Positions 9,290 to 20,554 of a stretch of 64,000 bases of DNA are shown here, one piece after another; the stretch's first letter is position 1, and each line of letters starts with the position of its first letter. The position numbers and the translations under genes were made by a program. Under the pieces are notes generated by a model that saw only the letters and a program-made list of their open reading frames with translations, made no database searches and had not been told where the DNA came from. This DNA comes from Alphaproteobacteria bacterium (lineage in GTDB: Bacteria; Pseudomonadota; Alphaproteobacteria; Caulobacterales; Maricaulaceae). The stretch is from assembly GCA_016124675.1 (NCBI GenBank), contig WGNG01000011.1, positions 1 through 64,000 on the forward strand, in the 5' to 3' direction.

Positions 9290-9928
9290 ATGACAACCGA
9301 AACCGAAAGCACGGCCCCTGATCTGACCACCGGCGGCGACGCTGTTGCGTCGATCGCAGAGGCGCGCGAAACCCTCGGCGCTTCACCGTCCCGACCCACC
9401 GACATACGCTCCAGGGCCGCCCGCAAGCCTGCAGGCAAAACGGCCCGCGAGCCTTCACCTCCCCGCAAATTCTCAGGAGTAACCGCCATGCCCGCCGCCA
9501 AGAAAGACGCCGCCCGCGAAGCCTTTGACACCGTCACCACCGCGTCGAACGATGCGATCAAGGAAGGCTTCGACAAATCCGTGAACGCGCTGAACGACTT
9601 CACCGCGTTCCAGAAAGACACCGTTGACGCGATGATCGCGTCGGCCACCACGGCCGCCAAGTCGCTGGAGGACATCAACACCTCCGCGCTCGCCTATGCG
9701 AAAAAGTCGATGGAAGACACGGTCTCCGTCGCCCGCACGATGGCCGGCGCCAAGTCGGTCCAGGAGCTGATCGAGGTCCAGGCTGACTACGCCAAGACCG
9801 CGATGGACGCCTATCTCGCGGAAATCAACCGCCAGTCCGAACTGATGTCCGGCCTGGTCAAGCACACCTTCAAGCCGCTCAACGACCGCGCCGCGGCGGC
9901 TGTCGAGCTGATGCAGTCGCAGCGCTAG
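9290..9928 (+). CDS. Phasin family protein
   Basis: 'AFDTVTTASNDAIKEGFDKSVNALNDFTAFQKDTVDAMIASATTAAKSLEDINTSALAYAKKSMEDTVSVARTMAGAKSVQELIEVQADYAKTAMDAYLAE' phasin helix. An alternative start at ATG 9488 has its own SD (caggag). Confidence 0.85.
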   Translation: MTTETESTAPDLTTGGDAVASIAEARETLGASPSRPTDIRSRAARKPAGKTAREPSPPRKFSGVTAMPAAKKDAAREAFDTVTTASNDAIKEGFDKSVNALNDFTAFQKDTVDAMIASATTAAKSLEDINTSALAYAKKSMEDTVSVARTMAGAKSVQELIEVQADYAKTAMDAYLAEINRQSELMSGLVKHTFKPLNDRAAAAVELMQSQR

Positions 9929-9992
9929 ACGCGACGCAGACCTGATCGGCGCGCGCTGCCTGCGGCGCGCGCCCACTTATCCTCCCTGACTG

Positions 9993-10024
9993 GTCCGGCG
10001 CCTCAAAGCGCCGGACTTTTTTTA
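9993..10024 (+). terminator. Rho-independent terminator after phasin
   Basis: gtccggcgcctcaaagcgccggac followed by ttttttt. Confidence 0.85.
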
Positions 10025-10144
10025 TCCCCGACCCGGCGCCTTGATGCCCGCGCCTGGCTGAAAGGGGGGCTTCCCACGCGGGCCGTGTTGCCTATCTAAT
10101 CAGGGGATGAAAACCCTGTCAGCGCTGACCCGAGACCTGAGGGC

Positions 10145-10474
10145 ATGACCGAACGGCGCAAGGAAGATAAGGATGCTGGACGCGGCGCAGGCGTGGCGCT
10201 GGAGACGCGCACGCGCACCAGGCGCCCATCCATGTACAAGGTCCTGCTGCTGAACGACGATTACACCCCGATGGAGTTCGTCGTGGGCGTGCTGATGACG
10301 ATTTTTCACAAGAATGCAGAGGAAGCGACTCGCATCATGCTCCATGTGCACCAACATGGAGTGGGGATATGCGGCGTGTTTACCTTTGAGGTGGCCGAGA
10401 CCAAAGTAGCCCAGGTGATGGACGCCGCACGGCGCTCGCAGCACCCTTTGCAGTGCACCATGGAAAAGGATTAG
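10145..10474 (+). CDS. clpS: ATP-dependent Clp protease adaptor ClpS
   Basis: '[78 protein letters not shown]'. Confidence 0.97.
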   Translation: MTERRKEDKDAGRGAGVALETRTRTRRPSMYKVLLLNDDYTPMEFVVGVLMTIFHKNAEEATRIMLHVHQHGVGICGVFTFEVAETKVAQVMDAARRSQHPLQCTMEKD

Positions 10475-10478
10475 GCGC

Positions 10479-12830
10479 TTGCCCTCATTTTCATCCGCCC
10501 TTGAGCACAGCCTCACCCGCGCGCTGGCAGCCGCCAAGGAGCGCAAGCACGAGTACGCCACGCTCGAGCATCTGCTGCTCATCCTGTGCGAGGATGAGGA
10601 CGCCAGCGCGGTGATGCGCGCCTGCGACGTGGACGTGGACGAGCTGCGCGAGACGCTGCTTGACTATGTCGAGCGCGAGCTCGCCAGCCTGATTGTCGAA
10701 ACCGGCGAGGACGCCAAGCCCACCGCCGGTTTCCAGCGCGTGATCCAGCGCGCCGTGATCCACGTCCAGAATTCCGGGCGTGACGAGGTCACCGGCGCCA
10801 ATGTGCTGGTGGCGCTGTTCGCCGAGCGCGAGAGCCATGCGGCCTATTTCCTGGCCGAGCGCGACATGACCCGCTACGACGCGGTCAATTTCATCTCCCA
10901 TGGCATCGCCAAGCGCCCCGGCGCCAGCGAGGCGCGCCCGGCCCGCGGCGCGGACGATGAGGACGAGGATGAAGCCGCCCCCGCCGCCGCGCAGGAAAAG
11001 GACAAGGATGACGCCTTGTCGGCCTATTGCGTCGATCTGAACGCCAAGGCGCGCGCCGGCGATGTCGACCCGCTGATCGGCCGCGACCATGAGGTGGAGC
11101 GCTGCATCCAGGTCCTGTGCCGGCGGCGCAAGAACAACCCGCTTCTGGTGGGCGATCCGGGCGTGGGCAAGACCGCCATCGCTGAAGGCCTCGCGCGCAA
11201 GATCGTCGAGCATGATGTGCCAGACGTGCTGACCAAGGCGGTCATCTACTCGCTCGACATGGGCACGCTGCTGGCCGGCACCCGCTATCGCGGCGACTTT
11301 GAGGAGCGCGTCAAGCAGGTGGTCAAGGCGCTGGAGCAACGCCCGCACGCCATCTTGTTCATCGACGAGATTCACACCGTCATCGGGGCGGGCGCCACGT
11401 CGGGCGGCGCCATGGATGCGTCCAACCTGCTCAAACCCGCGCTGCAGTCAGGCACGCTGCGCTGCATGGGCTCGACCACCTACAAGGAATACCGCCAGCA
11501 TTTCGAGAAGGACCGCGCCCTCGCCCGCCGGTTCCAGAAGATCGACGTGGTCGAACCGTCCGTCGCCGATTCCATCAAGATCCTGCAGGGGCTGCGCCCG
11601 TATTTCGAGGATTTCCACGATGTGCGCTTCACCAATGAGGCGCTGAAAACCGCCGTGGAATTGTCTGACCGCTATATCGGCGACCGCAAGTTGCCGGACA
11701 AGGCCATCGACGTGATCGACGAGGCCGGCGCCTCCATGCGCCTTATGCCCCAGTCGCGGCGCAAGAAGACCATTGGCGTCAAGGAGGTCGAGGCCGTCGT
11801 CGCCAAGATCGCCCGCATCCCCGCCAAGTCGGTATCCAAATCGGATGAAACGGTGCTGCGCGACCTCGACGCCACGCTCAAACGCGTCGTCTTCGGCCAG
11901 GACGAGGCGATCGCAAAGCTGGCCAGCGCCATCAAGCTGGCGCGCGCCGGCCTTCGCGAGCCGAACAAGCCCATCGGGTGCTATCTGTTCTCCGGCCCCA
12001 CCGGCGTGGGCAAGACCGAGGTCGCCCGCCAGCTCGCCTCCTCGCTGGGGGTGGAGCTTCTGCGCTTTGACATGAGCGAATACATGGAGCGTCACACCGT
12101 GAGCCGCCTGCTTGGCGCACCGCCGGGCTATGTCGGCTATGACCAGGGCGGCCAGCTCACCGACGCCGTGGACCAGCACCCCCATTCGGTGCTGCTGCTG
12201 GACGAGATCGAGAAGGCCCACCCCGACATCTTCAACATCCTGTTGCAGGTAATGGATAATGGTCAGCTGACCGACGCCAACGGCAAGAAGATCGATTGCC
12301 GCAACATCATCCTGATCATGACCACCAATGCCGGCGCCTCCGACGCGGCCAAGGAATCCATCGGCTTCGGACGCGGCAAGCGCGAGGGCGAGGACACCGC
12401 CGCCATCGAGCGCCTGTTCACGCCGGAATTCCGCAACCGCCTCGATGCCGTCATCGCCTTCTCCGGCCTCAAGCCCGAAGTGGTGGGCCGCGTGGTGGAG
12501 AAATTCGTGCTGCAGCTGGAGGCCCAGCTCGCAGAGCGCGGCGTCACCTTCGAACTGTCAGAAGCGGCCACGCTGTGGCTGGCGCGCAAGGGCTATGACG
12601 AGAATTTCGGCGCCCGCCCGCTGGGCCGCGTCATCCAGGAGCACATCAAGAAGCCCCTGGCTGACGAGATCCTGTTCGGTCAGCTCAAATCCGGCGGCGT
12701 GGTCAAGGTCGACATCGACCCCGCCGACGCCGACCGCCTCGACTTCGAAATCATCCCCGGCGACCGGCTGAAAGCGTCACGGCCGAAGAAGACGCCAAGG
12801 AAAGCGCCCGAACAGGCGCCGGTGGAGTAG
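10479..12830 (+). CDS. clpA: ATP-dependent Clp protease ATP-binding subunit ClpA
   Basis: Two AAA modules '[17 protein letters not shown]' and '[17 protein letters not shown]'; ClpA N-domain; adjacent to clpS. Confidence 0.97.
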   Translation: MPSFSSALEHSLTRALAAAKERKHEYATLEHLLLILCEDEDASAVMRACDVDVDELRETLLDYVERELASLIVETGEDAKPTAGFQRVIQRAVIHVQNSGRDEVTGANVLVALFAERESHAAYFLAERDMTRYDAVNFISHGIAKRPGASEARPARGADDEDEDEAAPAAAQEKDKDDALSAYCVDLNAKARAGDVDPLIGRDHEVERCIQVLCRRRKNNPLLVGDPGVGKTAIAEGLARKIVEHDVPDVLTKAVIYSLDMGTLLAGTRYRGDFEERVKQVVKALEQRPHAILFIDEIHTVIGAGATSGGAMDASNLLKPALQSGTLRCMGSTTYKEYRQHFEKDRALARRFQKIDVVEPSVADSIKILQGLRPYFEDFHDVRFTNEALKTAVELSDRYIGDRKLPDKAIDVIDEAGASMRLMPQSRRKKTIGVKEVEAVVAKIARIPAKSVSKSDETVLRDLDATLKRVVFGQDEAIAKLASAIKLARAGLREPNKPIGCYLFSGPTGVGKTEVARQLASSLGVELLRFDMSEYMERHTVSRLLGAPPGYVGYDQGGQLTDAVDQHPHSVLLLDEIEKAHPDIFNILLQVMDNGQLTDANGKKIDCRNIILIMTTNAGASDAAKESIGFGRGKREGEDTAAIERLFTPEFRNRLDAVIAFSGLKPEVVGRVVEKFVLQLEAQLAERGVTFELSEAATLWLARKGYDENFGARPLGRVIQEHIKKPLADEILFGQLKSGGVVKVDIDPADADRLDFEIIPGDRLKASRPKKTPRKAPEQAPVE

Positions 12831-12854
12831 GGGTTTCGCGCTCGTGCCCGTCGG

Positions 12855-12889
12855 ATGCAGAGGGTGGACCAGCCGCCCTCTGCATTTTA
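12855..12889 (+). terminator. Probable terminator after clpA
   Basis: atgcagagggtggaccagccgccctctgcattttat. Confidence 0.7.
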
Positions 12890-13059
12890 TGCAATGATAT
12901 TTGATGACTAAAGCGCATGGGCCAGGCCGTTTTGATGCGAGGGCCATTAAAATTTGAACTGCCATGTGCAGTCCCGATTTATGTTATCAACACATGATGT
13001 TGTGGAATGGTCTTTATAATTACTTACGATGACATGTGGACCGCTGACGAACACCGCAG

Positions 13060-14373
13060 CTATTTTACTGATTTGCGAGCGGTCTCAGCCAGGTCGCCAA
13101 GAAAGACCCGCGCGCCTGCGAGGGCGGTGAATGCATAGGGGTTGAGAAATTGCCGGCCCCAAAACAGGTTGCGATCTACGGCTACGAGCTCGGCTTCATC
13201 GCAAACCGCATTCCAGTTTTCTGCGATGCAGTTGATTTGTTCCTTGACGATCTCGATCGCGTCAATCTCCGGCAAGAAAAAATGATGAGCTGCATCAATA
13301 CAGGTCGCGATGCGGCTGGAACGGTTATCGGCTGTGATGAGCATGGCCTGGCTGGCTTCGCCGCCTGACCTCCCTTGCGGGCAGATGTCATAGGCTGGCG
13401 TAAGTTCAAGCATGTTGCCGTCCCAGAACGCCGCATGATTGCGTGCGTGATCATCGGTATTTCCGGACAATATGTTGAAAACAATGCGGCAGAAGAGCTC
13501 CCGCAATGTCGCCTCCGGCTGGGTGAAGCGATGGCGAATGATGCCGGCCAGGTCAGCATAGCTCGCATAGCGAGCCATCATCTCGTCAAGGCCAAGCATG
13601 GTCAGCGCAGAGACCATCAGTCTGCGATGCCACCCGTTGTCAGCCTTCACCCGGTCAAAGCGTTCGACCAGCAGCACGTCCTTGCCGGATGCCTTCGCCA
13701 GCGAAACGCGCGCAACATTCAGGCCGCAGAGCGCGGCGAGCCGCATGGCGATAAATTCGGCTTTCACCATGCTATAGACGTCGGACGATGACGAGAACTT
13801 CGCGACGTGCTTTACGGCGGCCGCGTCGATGAGAGCCTTGGGGCGGGCGCCGCCAATCGAGCTGCCGTGATGCAGAGCCTGGTCAAGATCGGGCGAGAGG
13901 GGGATGCCCTGCTCTACCCGTTCGGCCGATTCCGTGAGCTCTTCGAGCGTTGCATTTGTCGGCGAGCGCGCAATATATTCCTTGGGTGACAGCTGAAAAT
14001 CGAGCGCTCCAATGCGATCTGAACCTGACTCCAGAAGGAAGGTCAGCTCAGAGAGCTCCAGAGCATCCAGCGCATTGCCCTTAATGCCAAGCTTGCGGTT
14101 GAGAATGACGCGTCGCCCCCAGGCATCAGGCGCCGCGTCACGCAGGCTGCCTGGCATTGTGAGGCCAGCGAGGAGCGGAAGCTCGCCTGCCTGAAGCGGA
14201 AGCTCGGGCAGGTAAAGCGCAATGGCATCCTCCCGTTCGAGATAGGTCTTGCCATAGTTGAAATGGACGACATTGTTATTGGCGCTCAAACGGCCGGCGA
14301 CGATGGGATCGGTAGCGCCAGGAAGCCAGACCCAGACATAAGCCTCCTCATATTTCAAAACCTTAGAAGTCAT
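13060..14373 (-). CDS. hipA: HipA-like type II toxin kinase
   Basis: 'GSSIGGARPKAL', 'AKFSSSSDVYSMVKAEFIAMRLAALCGLNVARVSL', 'LLVERFDR', 'FCRIVFNILSGNTDDHARNHAAFWDGNMLELTPAYDICPQ' HipA catalytic motifs; start at 14373 inferred by overlap with the upstream HTH gene. Confidence 0.93.
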   Translation of the reverse strand: MTSKVLKYEEAYVWVWLPGATDPIVAGRLSANNNVVHFNYGKTYLEREDAIALYLPELPLQAGELPLLAGLTMPGSLRDAAPDAWGRRVILNRKLGIKGNALDALELSELTFLLESGSDRIGALDFQLSPKEYIARSPTNATLEELTESAERVEQGIPLSPDLDQALHHGSSIGGARPKALIDAAAVKHVAKFSSSSDVYSMVKAEFIAMRLAALCGLNVARVSLAKASGKDVLLVERFDRVKADNGWHRRLMVSALTMLGLDEMMARYASYADLAGIIRHRFTQPEATLRELFCRIVFNILSGNTDDHARNHAAFWDGNMLELTPAYDICPQGRSGGEASQAMLITADNRSSRIATCIDAAHHFFLPEIDAIEIVKEQINCIAENWNAVCDEAELVAVDRNLFWGRQFLNPYAFTALAGARVFLGDLAETARKSVK

Positions 14374-14698
14374 CGAAGACCGTCTTTCGCGCCTTGTAGA
14401 CATGCTTGGGAAGGACGGCATTGCGATCGTCCATCCGGTCTGAAAGGCGATTGATGCCTTGCTCGTCACTATCGAAGAGCTTCACGCCAACCAGGGCGGC
14501 TGCTTCAAACATGATGCCGACTTCAACTTTGGGGTCACCGCTCTCCAGGCGCTGCAGCGTGCTGCGGGCAATGCCAAGGCGCTCGGCCAACTCCATCTGT
14601 GTCATTTTGCGCTGCTTGCGGCCATGGCGGATCATCTTCGCCAACAGGGCAATGGCCTCAGTGGTATAGCGAACATAGGCGCGCTTTGGCGCTGGCAT
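14363..14698 (-). CDS. hipB: HipB-like XRE antitoxin
   Basis: 'RHGRKQRKMTQMELAERLGIARSTLQRLESGDPKVEVGIMFEAAALVGVKLF' HTH_XRE; 11-nt overlap with hipA. Confidence 0.9.
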   Translation of the reverse strand: MPAPKRAYVRYTTEAIALLAKMIRHGRKQRKMTQMELAERLGIARSTLQRLESGDPKVEVGIMFEAAALVGVKLFDSDEQGINRLSDRMDDRNAVLPKHVYKARKTVFDDF

Positions 14699-14963
14699 GG
14701 CTCAAACCTGTCCTGACGGACGCATCGGGCATATTGATGCTATTTGACCGTTCCATAAGTCATTTTTGAAATTCTTTCAAGCGGCGCCAGTTAAAATGAC
14801 CGGCACACAGGTCAAATTGACCAAAAACGCCTTTCCTGTCGGTCATCCCTCTGACTGGCAGTTTGGGATGGTCTGGGGCCAGCCCGAATGTGATCTGCAC
14901 CTTGTCCCGCCACGCCCGAACGGTCAGCGGCGGGTCCGGACAGGTGTCATTTTGCAGAACCCC

Positions 14964-16025
14964 TCAAGCCGCCCTTGCCGCCTCGCGCCGGATCCGCGCC
15001 GCCACACGCTCCGCAAACGCCGCACATCCCGCCGACCCGCCCAGATCCGCCGTCAGCGGCCCCGCGCGCAGTTCGGCCTCCAGCGCCGCCTCGATCGGCT
15101 CAGCTGCCCTCGTCTCACCCAGCCCGTGCCGCAGGAGCAGCGCGGCGCTGGCGATGGCGCCCGACGGGTTGGCCTTGTCCTGGCCGGCAATATCCGGCGC
15201 GCTGCCATGGATGGGCTCAAACAGGCCCGGTCCTTCCGCACCCAGGCTCGCCGAGCCCAGCAGGCCAATGGAGCCGGCGATCACGGCGGCTTCGTCCGAC
15301 AGGATATCGCCGAACAGGTTTTCGGTCAGGATGACGTCAAAGCGCGCCGGGTGGGTGACCAGCGCCATGGCGCACGAATCCACCAGCTGATGGTCCAGCG
15401 CCACGTCGGGAAAGTCTTTGGCCACCGCCTCCACCACCGCGCGCCAGAGCCGCGACGTGGCCAGCACATTGGCCTTGTCCACGCTGGTGACCCGCCCCGA
15501 CCGCCCGCGCGCCGCCTCAAAGGCGACGCGCGCAATGCGGCTGACCTCTTCGCGTGTGTAGACGCAGGTGTCGCTCGCGCGCTCGCGCCCCTCCTCGCGC
15601 GCGCCGAAATACAGCCCGCCGGTCAGCTCTCGTACGATCAGCACATCCGCCCCGCGCACGCGCTCGGGCCGCAGCGGCGAGACATCCTCAAGGCCGGGAA
15701 GCACTTTGACGGGCCGCAGATTGGCGAACAGGCCCAGCGCCTTGCGCAAGCCCAGCAAGCCGGCTTCCGGCCGCACCGCCGCGCCATCCCAGGCCGGGCC
15801 GCCCACGGCGCCCAGAAATACCGCATCGCTGGCTTTGGCTTTGGCGAGGGTTTCGGGCGGCAGCGGCTCGCCGCACGCGTCTATCGCTGCGCCGCCGAAA
15901 GGGGCTTCTTCGAAGATGAGCGTCAGGCCGCAAGCCTCACCCGCCGCCTCGAGGCACGCCCTCGCCGCGCGCGTCACTTCAGGCCCGATGCCGTCTCCCG
16001 GCAGCAGCAGAATACGCGCGCTCAT
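14964..16025 (-). CDS. leuB: 3-isopropylmalate dehydrogenase
   Basis: 'ILLLPGDGIGPEVTRAARACLEA', 'VTSVDKANVLATSRLWRAVVEAV', 'DVILTENLFGDILSDEAAVIAGSIGLLGSASLG', 'GLFEPIHGSAPDIAGQDKANP'. Confidence 0.97.
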   Translation of the reverse strand: MSARILLLPGDGIGPEVTRAARACLEAAGEACGLTLIFEEAPFGGAAIDACGEPLPPETLAKAKASDAVFLGAVGGPAWDGAAVRPEAGLLGLRKALGLFANLRPVKVLPGLEDVSPLRPERVRGADVLIVRELTGGLYFGAREEGRERASDTCVYTREEVSRIARVAFEAARGRSGRVTSVDKANVLATSRLWRAVVEAVAKDFPDVALDHQLVDSCAMALVTHPARFDVILTENLFGDILSDEAAVIAGSIGLLGSASLGAEGPGLFEPIHGSAPDIAGQDKANPSGAIASAALLLRHGLGETRAAEPIEAALEAELRAGPLTADLGGSAGCAAFAERVAARIRREAARAA

Positions 16026-16600
16026 GCGGCGCGGTCCGCTTCAAAGCGGGCGATGGCCTCGCCTTGGGCCAGGATATAGCCCATCGGGTCCACCCCCTCG
16101 ATCAGGCAGGTGCGGGCAAATCGGTCCAGCACGAAGCGGGCGGTGATATTGCCCGCAATGATTTGCCCCGCCGCCACGTCGATGGTCATCTCCAGCCCGT
16201 CGCGGTCCATCAGGGCGGCATGGGACGCCTCGTCGATCTCGCAGATCACCAGGCCGTTCTTGAGCGCGTTGGAGCGGAAAATGTCCGCCGCGCGCGTGGT
16301 CACCACGGCGCGAAAGCCGAAATCCTTCAGCGCCCAGGGCGCATGCTCGCGCGACGACCCGCAGCCGAAATTATGCCCCGCCACCAGAATGCGCACCTCG
16401 CCGTGAGGGATGTCATTGAGCCGGTGATCCTTTTTCGAGCCGTCGCCATGGAAGCGCCAGTCATGGAAACACGCCCCGCCCAGCGCGCCGCGCTCCGTCG
16501 TGGTCAGGAAGCGCGCCGGGATGATCTGGTCAGTGTCCACATTGGCGTCCGGCAGGGTGAAGGCGGGCGCGGTGACGGTGAGGATCGGCTCATTGCGCAT
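16022..16600 (-). CDS. leuD: 3-isopropylmalate dehydratase small subunit
   Basis: '[14 protein letters not shown]', '[48 protein letters not shown]'. Confidence 0.97.
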   Translation of the reverse strand: MRNEPILTVTAPAFTLPDANVDTDQIIPARFLTTTERGALGGACFHDWRFHGDGSKKDHRLNDIPHGEVRILVAGHNFGCGSSREHAPWALKDFGFRAVVTTRAADIFRSNALKNGLVICEIDEASHAALMDRDGLEMTIDVAAGQIIAGNITARFVLDRFARTCLIEGVDPMGYILAQGEAIARFEADRAA

Positions 16601-18011
16601 GGGAGGCCTCCAGAATGCGGCGCGGATCGGCGATGGCGCCGGCGACCGCCGAGGCGGCGGCCGTGGCCGGGCTCGCCAGCACGGTGCGCACGCCCTGACC
16701 CTGACGCCCGGCGAAATTGCGGTTGGAGGTGGAGACGATCAGCTCGCCCGGCCGCCCGCTATCGCCGTTCATGGCGATGCACATGGAACAGCCCGGCTCG
16801 CGCCATTCCGCCCCGGCGGTGCGGAAAATGGCGTCGAGGCCTTCAGCCTCCGCCGCCCGCTTGACCGCTTCGGAGCCCGGCACGACCAGCATGCGCACGC
16901 CCGGCTTGACGCAGCGCCCGGCCATCACCGACGCCGCCTCGCGCAGATCGGACAGGCGCGCATTGGTGCACGAGCCGATGAAGACCGCGTCGATCTTCTC
17001 GCCCATGAGCGCCTCGCCCGGCTTGAAGCCCATATAGGCCAGCGCCTCGGTCATTCTGGCGGTGGACGGCGCAGGCGGGCTGGAATCCACCGGCGCGGCC
17101 ATGTCCGGACTGTCGCCCCAGGTGATCATGGGCGCCAGGCGCGAGGCGTCGAGGCGCACTTCGGCGTCAAAAACTGCGCCCGCATCGCTGCGCAGCTGCG
17201 CCCAGCGCGCCTTGGCCGCTTCGAACGCCGCCCCCTTGGGGGCATGGGCGCGGCCCTGCAGATAGCGGAACGTGGTTTCGTCAGGCGCAATCATCCCGGC
17301 GCGCGCGCCCGCCTCGATGGACATGTTGCACACCGTCATGCGCTCTTCCATCGACAGCGCCTCGATGGCCGGGCCGGCATATTCAATGACATGCCCCGCC
17401 GCCCCGCCTGCGCCCAGCTCGGCGATGATGGCCACGATCAAGTCCTTCGCGCCCACGCCCACACGCAGCTCGCCATCGACATGCACGCGCATGGTTTTGG
17501 GCTTGCGCTGCAACAGGCACTGGGTCGCCAGCACATGGCCCACTTCCGTGGTGCCGATCCCGAAAGCGAGCGCCCCGAACGCGCCATGGGTGGAGGTGTG
17601 GCTGTCGCCGCAGACTATGGTCTGGCCGGGCTGGGTCAGGCCCAGCTCCGGCCCGATAACGTGCACAATGCCCCGGTCCGCACTGTCCCAGCCGGCCAGG
17701 CGGATGGCGTGGCGCCTGCAATTGGCCTCCATGGTCTCCACCTGGTGGCGCGCCGCCGCGCTGGCATAGACGGGCCGGGCGCCGGCTGCGCGCGGCGTGG
17801 TGGGGGTGGAGTGATCCAGCGTCGCATAGGTCAGATCGGGCCGGCGCACGCTTAAGGACCGCGCATCCAGCTCGGCGAAGGCCTGGGGGCTCGTGACTTC
17901 ATGGATCAGGTGCAGATCGACATAGATCAGCGCCGGCGCATCCTCGCGTTCCGGCGTGACCACATGGGCGTCCCAGACCTTGTCGAACAGGGTTCTAGAT
18001 GGCGACGGCAT
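16590..18011 (-). CDS. leuC: 3-isopropylmalate dehydratase large subunit
   Basis: '[12 protein letters not shown]', '[34 protein letters not shown]', '[17 protein letters not shown]', '[10 protein letters not shown]'; ATG at 18011 chosen from LeuC N-terminus. Confidence 0.96.
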   Translation of the reverse strand: MPSPSRTLFDKVWDAHVVTPEREDAPALIYVDLHLIHEVTSPQAFAELDARSLSVRRPDLTYATLDHSTPTTPRAAGARPVYASAAARHQVETMEANCRRHAIRLAGWDSADRGIVHVIGPELGLTQPGQTIVCGDSHTSTHGAFGALAFGIGTTEVGHVLATQCLLQRKPKTMRVHVDGELRVGVGAKDLIVAIIAELGAGGAAGHVIEYAGPAIEALSMEERMTVCNMSIEAGARAGMIAPDETTFRYLQGRAHAPKGAAFEAAKARWAQLRSDAGAVFDAEVRLDASRLAPMITWGDSPDMAAPVDSSPPAPSTARMTEALAYMGFKPGEALMGEKIDAVFIGSCTNARLSDLREAASVMAGRCVKPGVRMLVVPGSEAVKRAAEAEGLDAIFRTAGAEWREPGCSMCIAMNGDSGRPGELIVSTSNRNFAGRQGQGVRTVLASPATAAASAVAGAIADPRRILEASHAQ

Positions 18012-18963
18012 GGCTGGCCTCCTTGTCGGCGCTGACCGGACGGACCGGCTCCAGCCAGCCCCATTCATCCTTGGTGGTTCCGTCAAACAGGCCGAAGAAC
18101 CGCTCCTGGATCAGGCGCGTCACCGGCCCGGCGCCCGCGGCGCGGGTGGTCTTGTCATCCACCGAGCGGATCGGGGTCACTTCAGCGGCGGTGCCGGTGA
18201 AGAAAGCCTCGTCGCACAGATACAGCATCTCGCGCGGCAGGGCCTGCTCGACCACCTCAATGCCCTCCTTGCGCGCCAGCGTGATCACCGTGTCGCGCGT
18301 GATGCCCTGCAGGATGGAGCTCGCCGCCGGCGGCGTCATCAGCTTGCCGTTCTTGACCAGGAACAGGTTTTCGCCCGCCCCTTCGGACAGGCGCCCATCC
18401 ACGTCGAGCCCGATGCCTTCGGCATAGCCACGCGACTTGGCCTCGCGCGAGATGAGATAGCTCGACAGATAATTGCCCCCCGCCTTGGCGCCGGTGGGGG
18501 CGGTATTGGGCGCGAGGCGATTCCACGACGAGACCATCACGTCCACCCCGCGCGTGCGCGCGTCCTCGCCGAGATACGCCCCCCACGGAAAGGCGGCGAT
18601 GAACAGCTCGGTGGGCGTTTCTTTCGCCGGCACAACCCCGATCGAGCCATAGCCGATAAAGGCGATGGGCCGGATATAGGCCGAGCTCAGACCGTTGCGC
18701 GCCACCAGCGCCTTGCAGGCGGTGACGATCTCGTCCTCGCAGAACGGGATGTCGACCGAGTAGATGCGCGCTGAATCAATGAGGCGCCGGACATGGTCGC
18801 GCACCCGGAAACCCGCCGGACCCGACGGCGTGTCATAGACGCGGATGCCCTCGAACATGGAGGTGCCGTAGTGCAGCCCGTGCGACAGCACATGCACCTG
18901 GGCGTCCGCCCAGCGGATATAGGCGCCATTGCGCCAGATATAGTCGGTCGTCGTGATAGCCAT
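17995..18963 (-). CDS. ilvE: Branched-chain amino acid aminotransferase
   Basis: '[39 protein letters not shown]', '[17 protein letters not shown]', '[47 protein letters not shown]'; ATG at 18963 with aagga upstream. Confidence 0.96.
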   Translation of the reverse strand: MAITTTDYIWRNGAYIRWADAQVHVLSHGLHYGTSMFEGIRVYDTPSGPAGFRVRDHVRRLIDSARIYSVDIPFCEDEIVTACKALVARNGLSSAYIRPIAFIGYGSIGVVPAKETPTELFIAAFPWGAYLGEDARTRGVDVMVSSWNRLAPNTAPTGAKAGGNYLSSYLISREAKSRGYAEGIGLDVDGRLSEGAGENLFLVKNGKLMTPPAASSILQGITRDTVITLARKEGIEVVEQALPREMLYLCDEAFFTGTAAEVTPIRSVDDKTTRAAGAGPVTRLIQERFFGLFDGTTKDEWGWLEPVRPVSADKEASHAVAI

Positions 18964-18976
18964 GTGTGAAGGTCCT

Positions 18977-20554
18977 TCAGGCGGCGGCGTTGGCGCGGGC
19001 TTCCCGGCGCCGGCGCACGGCAAGGGCGTTGTTGAGTGCGTCGATATAAGCCCCGACGCAGGCGGGCAGGATGTCGCGGGCGCGGGCGCGGCCGGGGAAG
19101 CGCTCCCCGTCCACCTCCGCTTCCAGCTCGACCAGAACGTCTGCGCCCTGGCCGTCCGCGCCGGTCTCGTCCGGATCGGCGGCGATGTATTGCATGTCGA
19201 TCCCGGCCACGCGCGCGGGCGCGTCCATGATCTGGCTCACCGCCTGATAGGCGGCGTCCAGCGCGCCGGGCGCGCGGGCGAGATCGCTGACCCGGCCCCG
19301 CACGGGATGATCCAGCTCGATGCGCGCCACCGGCTGGTCCTGGCGCGAGATGGGCGCCCGGATTTCCAGCCGCGACAGCGTCCACATCTGGTCGCTGGCA
19401 TCACCATCCAGCCGCGCCAGGATCGCCGCCAGCCGGGCTGAATCCACCGTGCCGACCTCGTCAGCCACCGCCTTGAAGGCGTCAAACGCCTGCGCAAGCG
19501 CCTCGCCCTCCAGCGTCCAGCCGAGCGCTGCGGCGCGCGCGGCCAGCGCGTGCTTGCCCGAATGCTTGCCCAGCACCAGCGCATTGGACGCCAGGCCCAC
19601 ATCCTCGGGCTTCATGATCTCATAGGTCTCGCGGTTCATCAGCACGCCGTGCTGGTGGATGCCCGATTCATGCGCGAAGGCATTGGCGCCCACGATGGCC
19701 TTGTTGCGCGGCGGATGGGTGTTGGTCACCTGGGACAGGGTGCGCGTCGCGGCCATGATCTGGCGCGTGTCGATCCCGGTGGTCAGGCCGAACTGGTCCT
19801 TGCGGGTGCGCAGCGCCATCACCGCGTCCTCCAGCGCGCAATTGCCCGCCCGCTCGCCGATACCGGTCAGCGCGCACTCGATCTGGCGCGCCCCGCCGCG
19901 CACGGCGGCCAGCGAATTGGCCACCGCCATGCCCAGATCATCATGGCAATGGGTGGAGAAGATCACGCCCTCGGGGCGCTCCACCGCCTCGCCCAGATGG
20001 CGGAACAGGTCCATCATCTCCTCCGGCGTGGCATAGCCGACCGTGTCGGGAACGTTCAGCGTGCCCGCCCCCGCTCCGGCGGCCACCGACAGGGCCTCCA
20101 CCAGAAACGCCCGCTCGGTGCGGATCGCATCTTCAGCGGAGAACTCCACATCATCGGCGAACTCGCGCGCATAGGCGACCATCTCGGCGATCCGGGTCAG
20201 GATCTCGTCCCGGCTCATTTTCAGCTTGAATTCGCGGTGCAGGGGGCTGGTGCCCAGAAACACATGGATGCGCTTCTTCGCCGCCGCTTTCAGCGCCTTG
20301 CCCGCCGCCTCGATATCGCCTTTGGCCGCCCGCGCCAGCGAGCAGATGACGGGGCCCTCCACCTCACCCGCAATGCGCTCGACGGCGCGGAAGTCACCCG
20401 GCGAGGCGATGGCGAAGCCCGCCTCGATGACGTCGACTTTCAGCGCCGCCAGCGCTTTGGCCATTTTCAGCTTGCCGGCCTCGCTCATGGAGAAGCCGGG
20501 CGCCTGTTCGCCATCGCGCAGCGTGGTGTCAAAAATGATGACCCGGTCGCTCAC
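18977..20554 (-). CDS. leuA: 2-isopropylmalate synthase
   Basis: 'VIIFDTTLRDGEQAPGFSMS', 'FSTHCHDDLGMAVANSLAAVRGGARQIECALTGIGERAGN', 'HQHGVLMNRETYEIM', C-terminal LeuA allosteric-type region. Confidence 0.97.
   Translation of the reverse strand: MSDRVIIFDTTLRDGEQAPGFSMSEAGKLKMAKALAALKVDVIEAGFAIASPGDFRAVERIAGEVEGPVICSLARAAKGDIEAAGKALKAAAKKRIHVFLGTSPLHREFKLKMSRDEILTRIAEMVAYAREFADDVEFSAEDAIRTERAFLVEALSVAAGAGAGTLNVPDTVGYATPEEMMDLFRHLGEAVERPEGVIFSTHCHDDLGMAVANSLAAVRGGARQIECALTGIGERAGNCALEDAVMALRTRKDQFGLTTGIDTRQIMAATRTLSQVTNTHPPRNKAIVGANAFAHESGIHQHGVLMNRETYEIMKPEDVGLASNALVLGKHSGKHALAARAAALGWTLEGEALAQAFDAFKAVADEVGTVDSARLAAILARLDGDASDQMWTLSRLEIRAPISRQDQPVARIELDHPVRGRVSDLARAPGALDAAYQAVSQIMDAPARVAGIDMQYIAADPDETGADGQGADVLVELEAEVDGERFPGRARARDILPACVGAYIDALNNALAVRRRREARANAAA

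Noticed and set aside
15000-16025. Long plus-strand ORF 14766-16079 as a gene next to hipB
   Set aside because: Mostly antisense to leuB with no motif; the portion upstream of leuB is non-coding or remnant sequence.
16500-17855. 451-aa plus-strand ORF opposite leuC/leuD
   Set aside because: Antisense shadow of strongly conserved leuC/leuD; composition typical of high-GC mirror frames.
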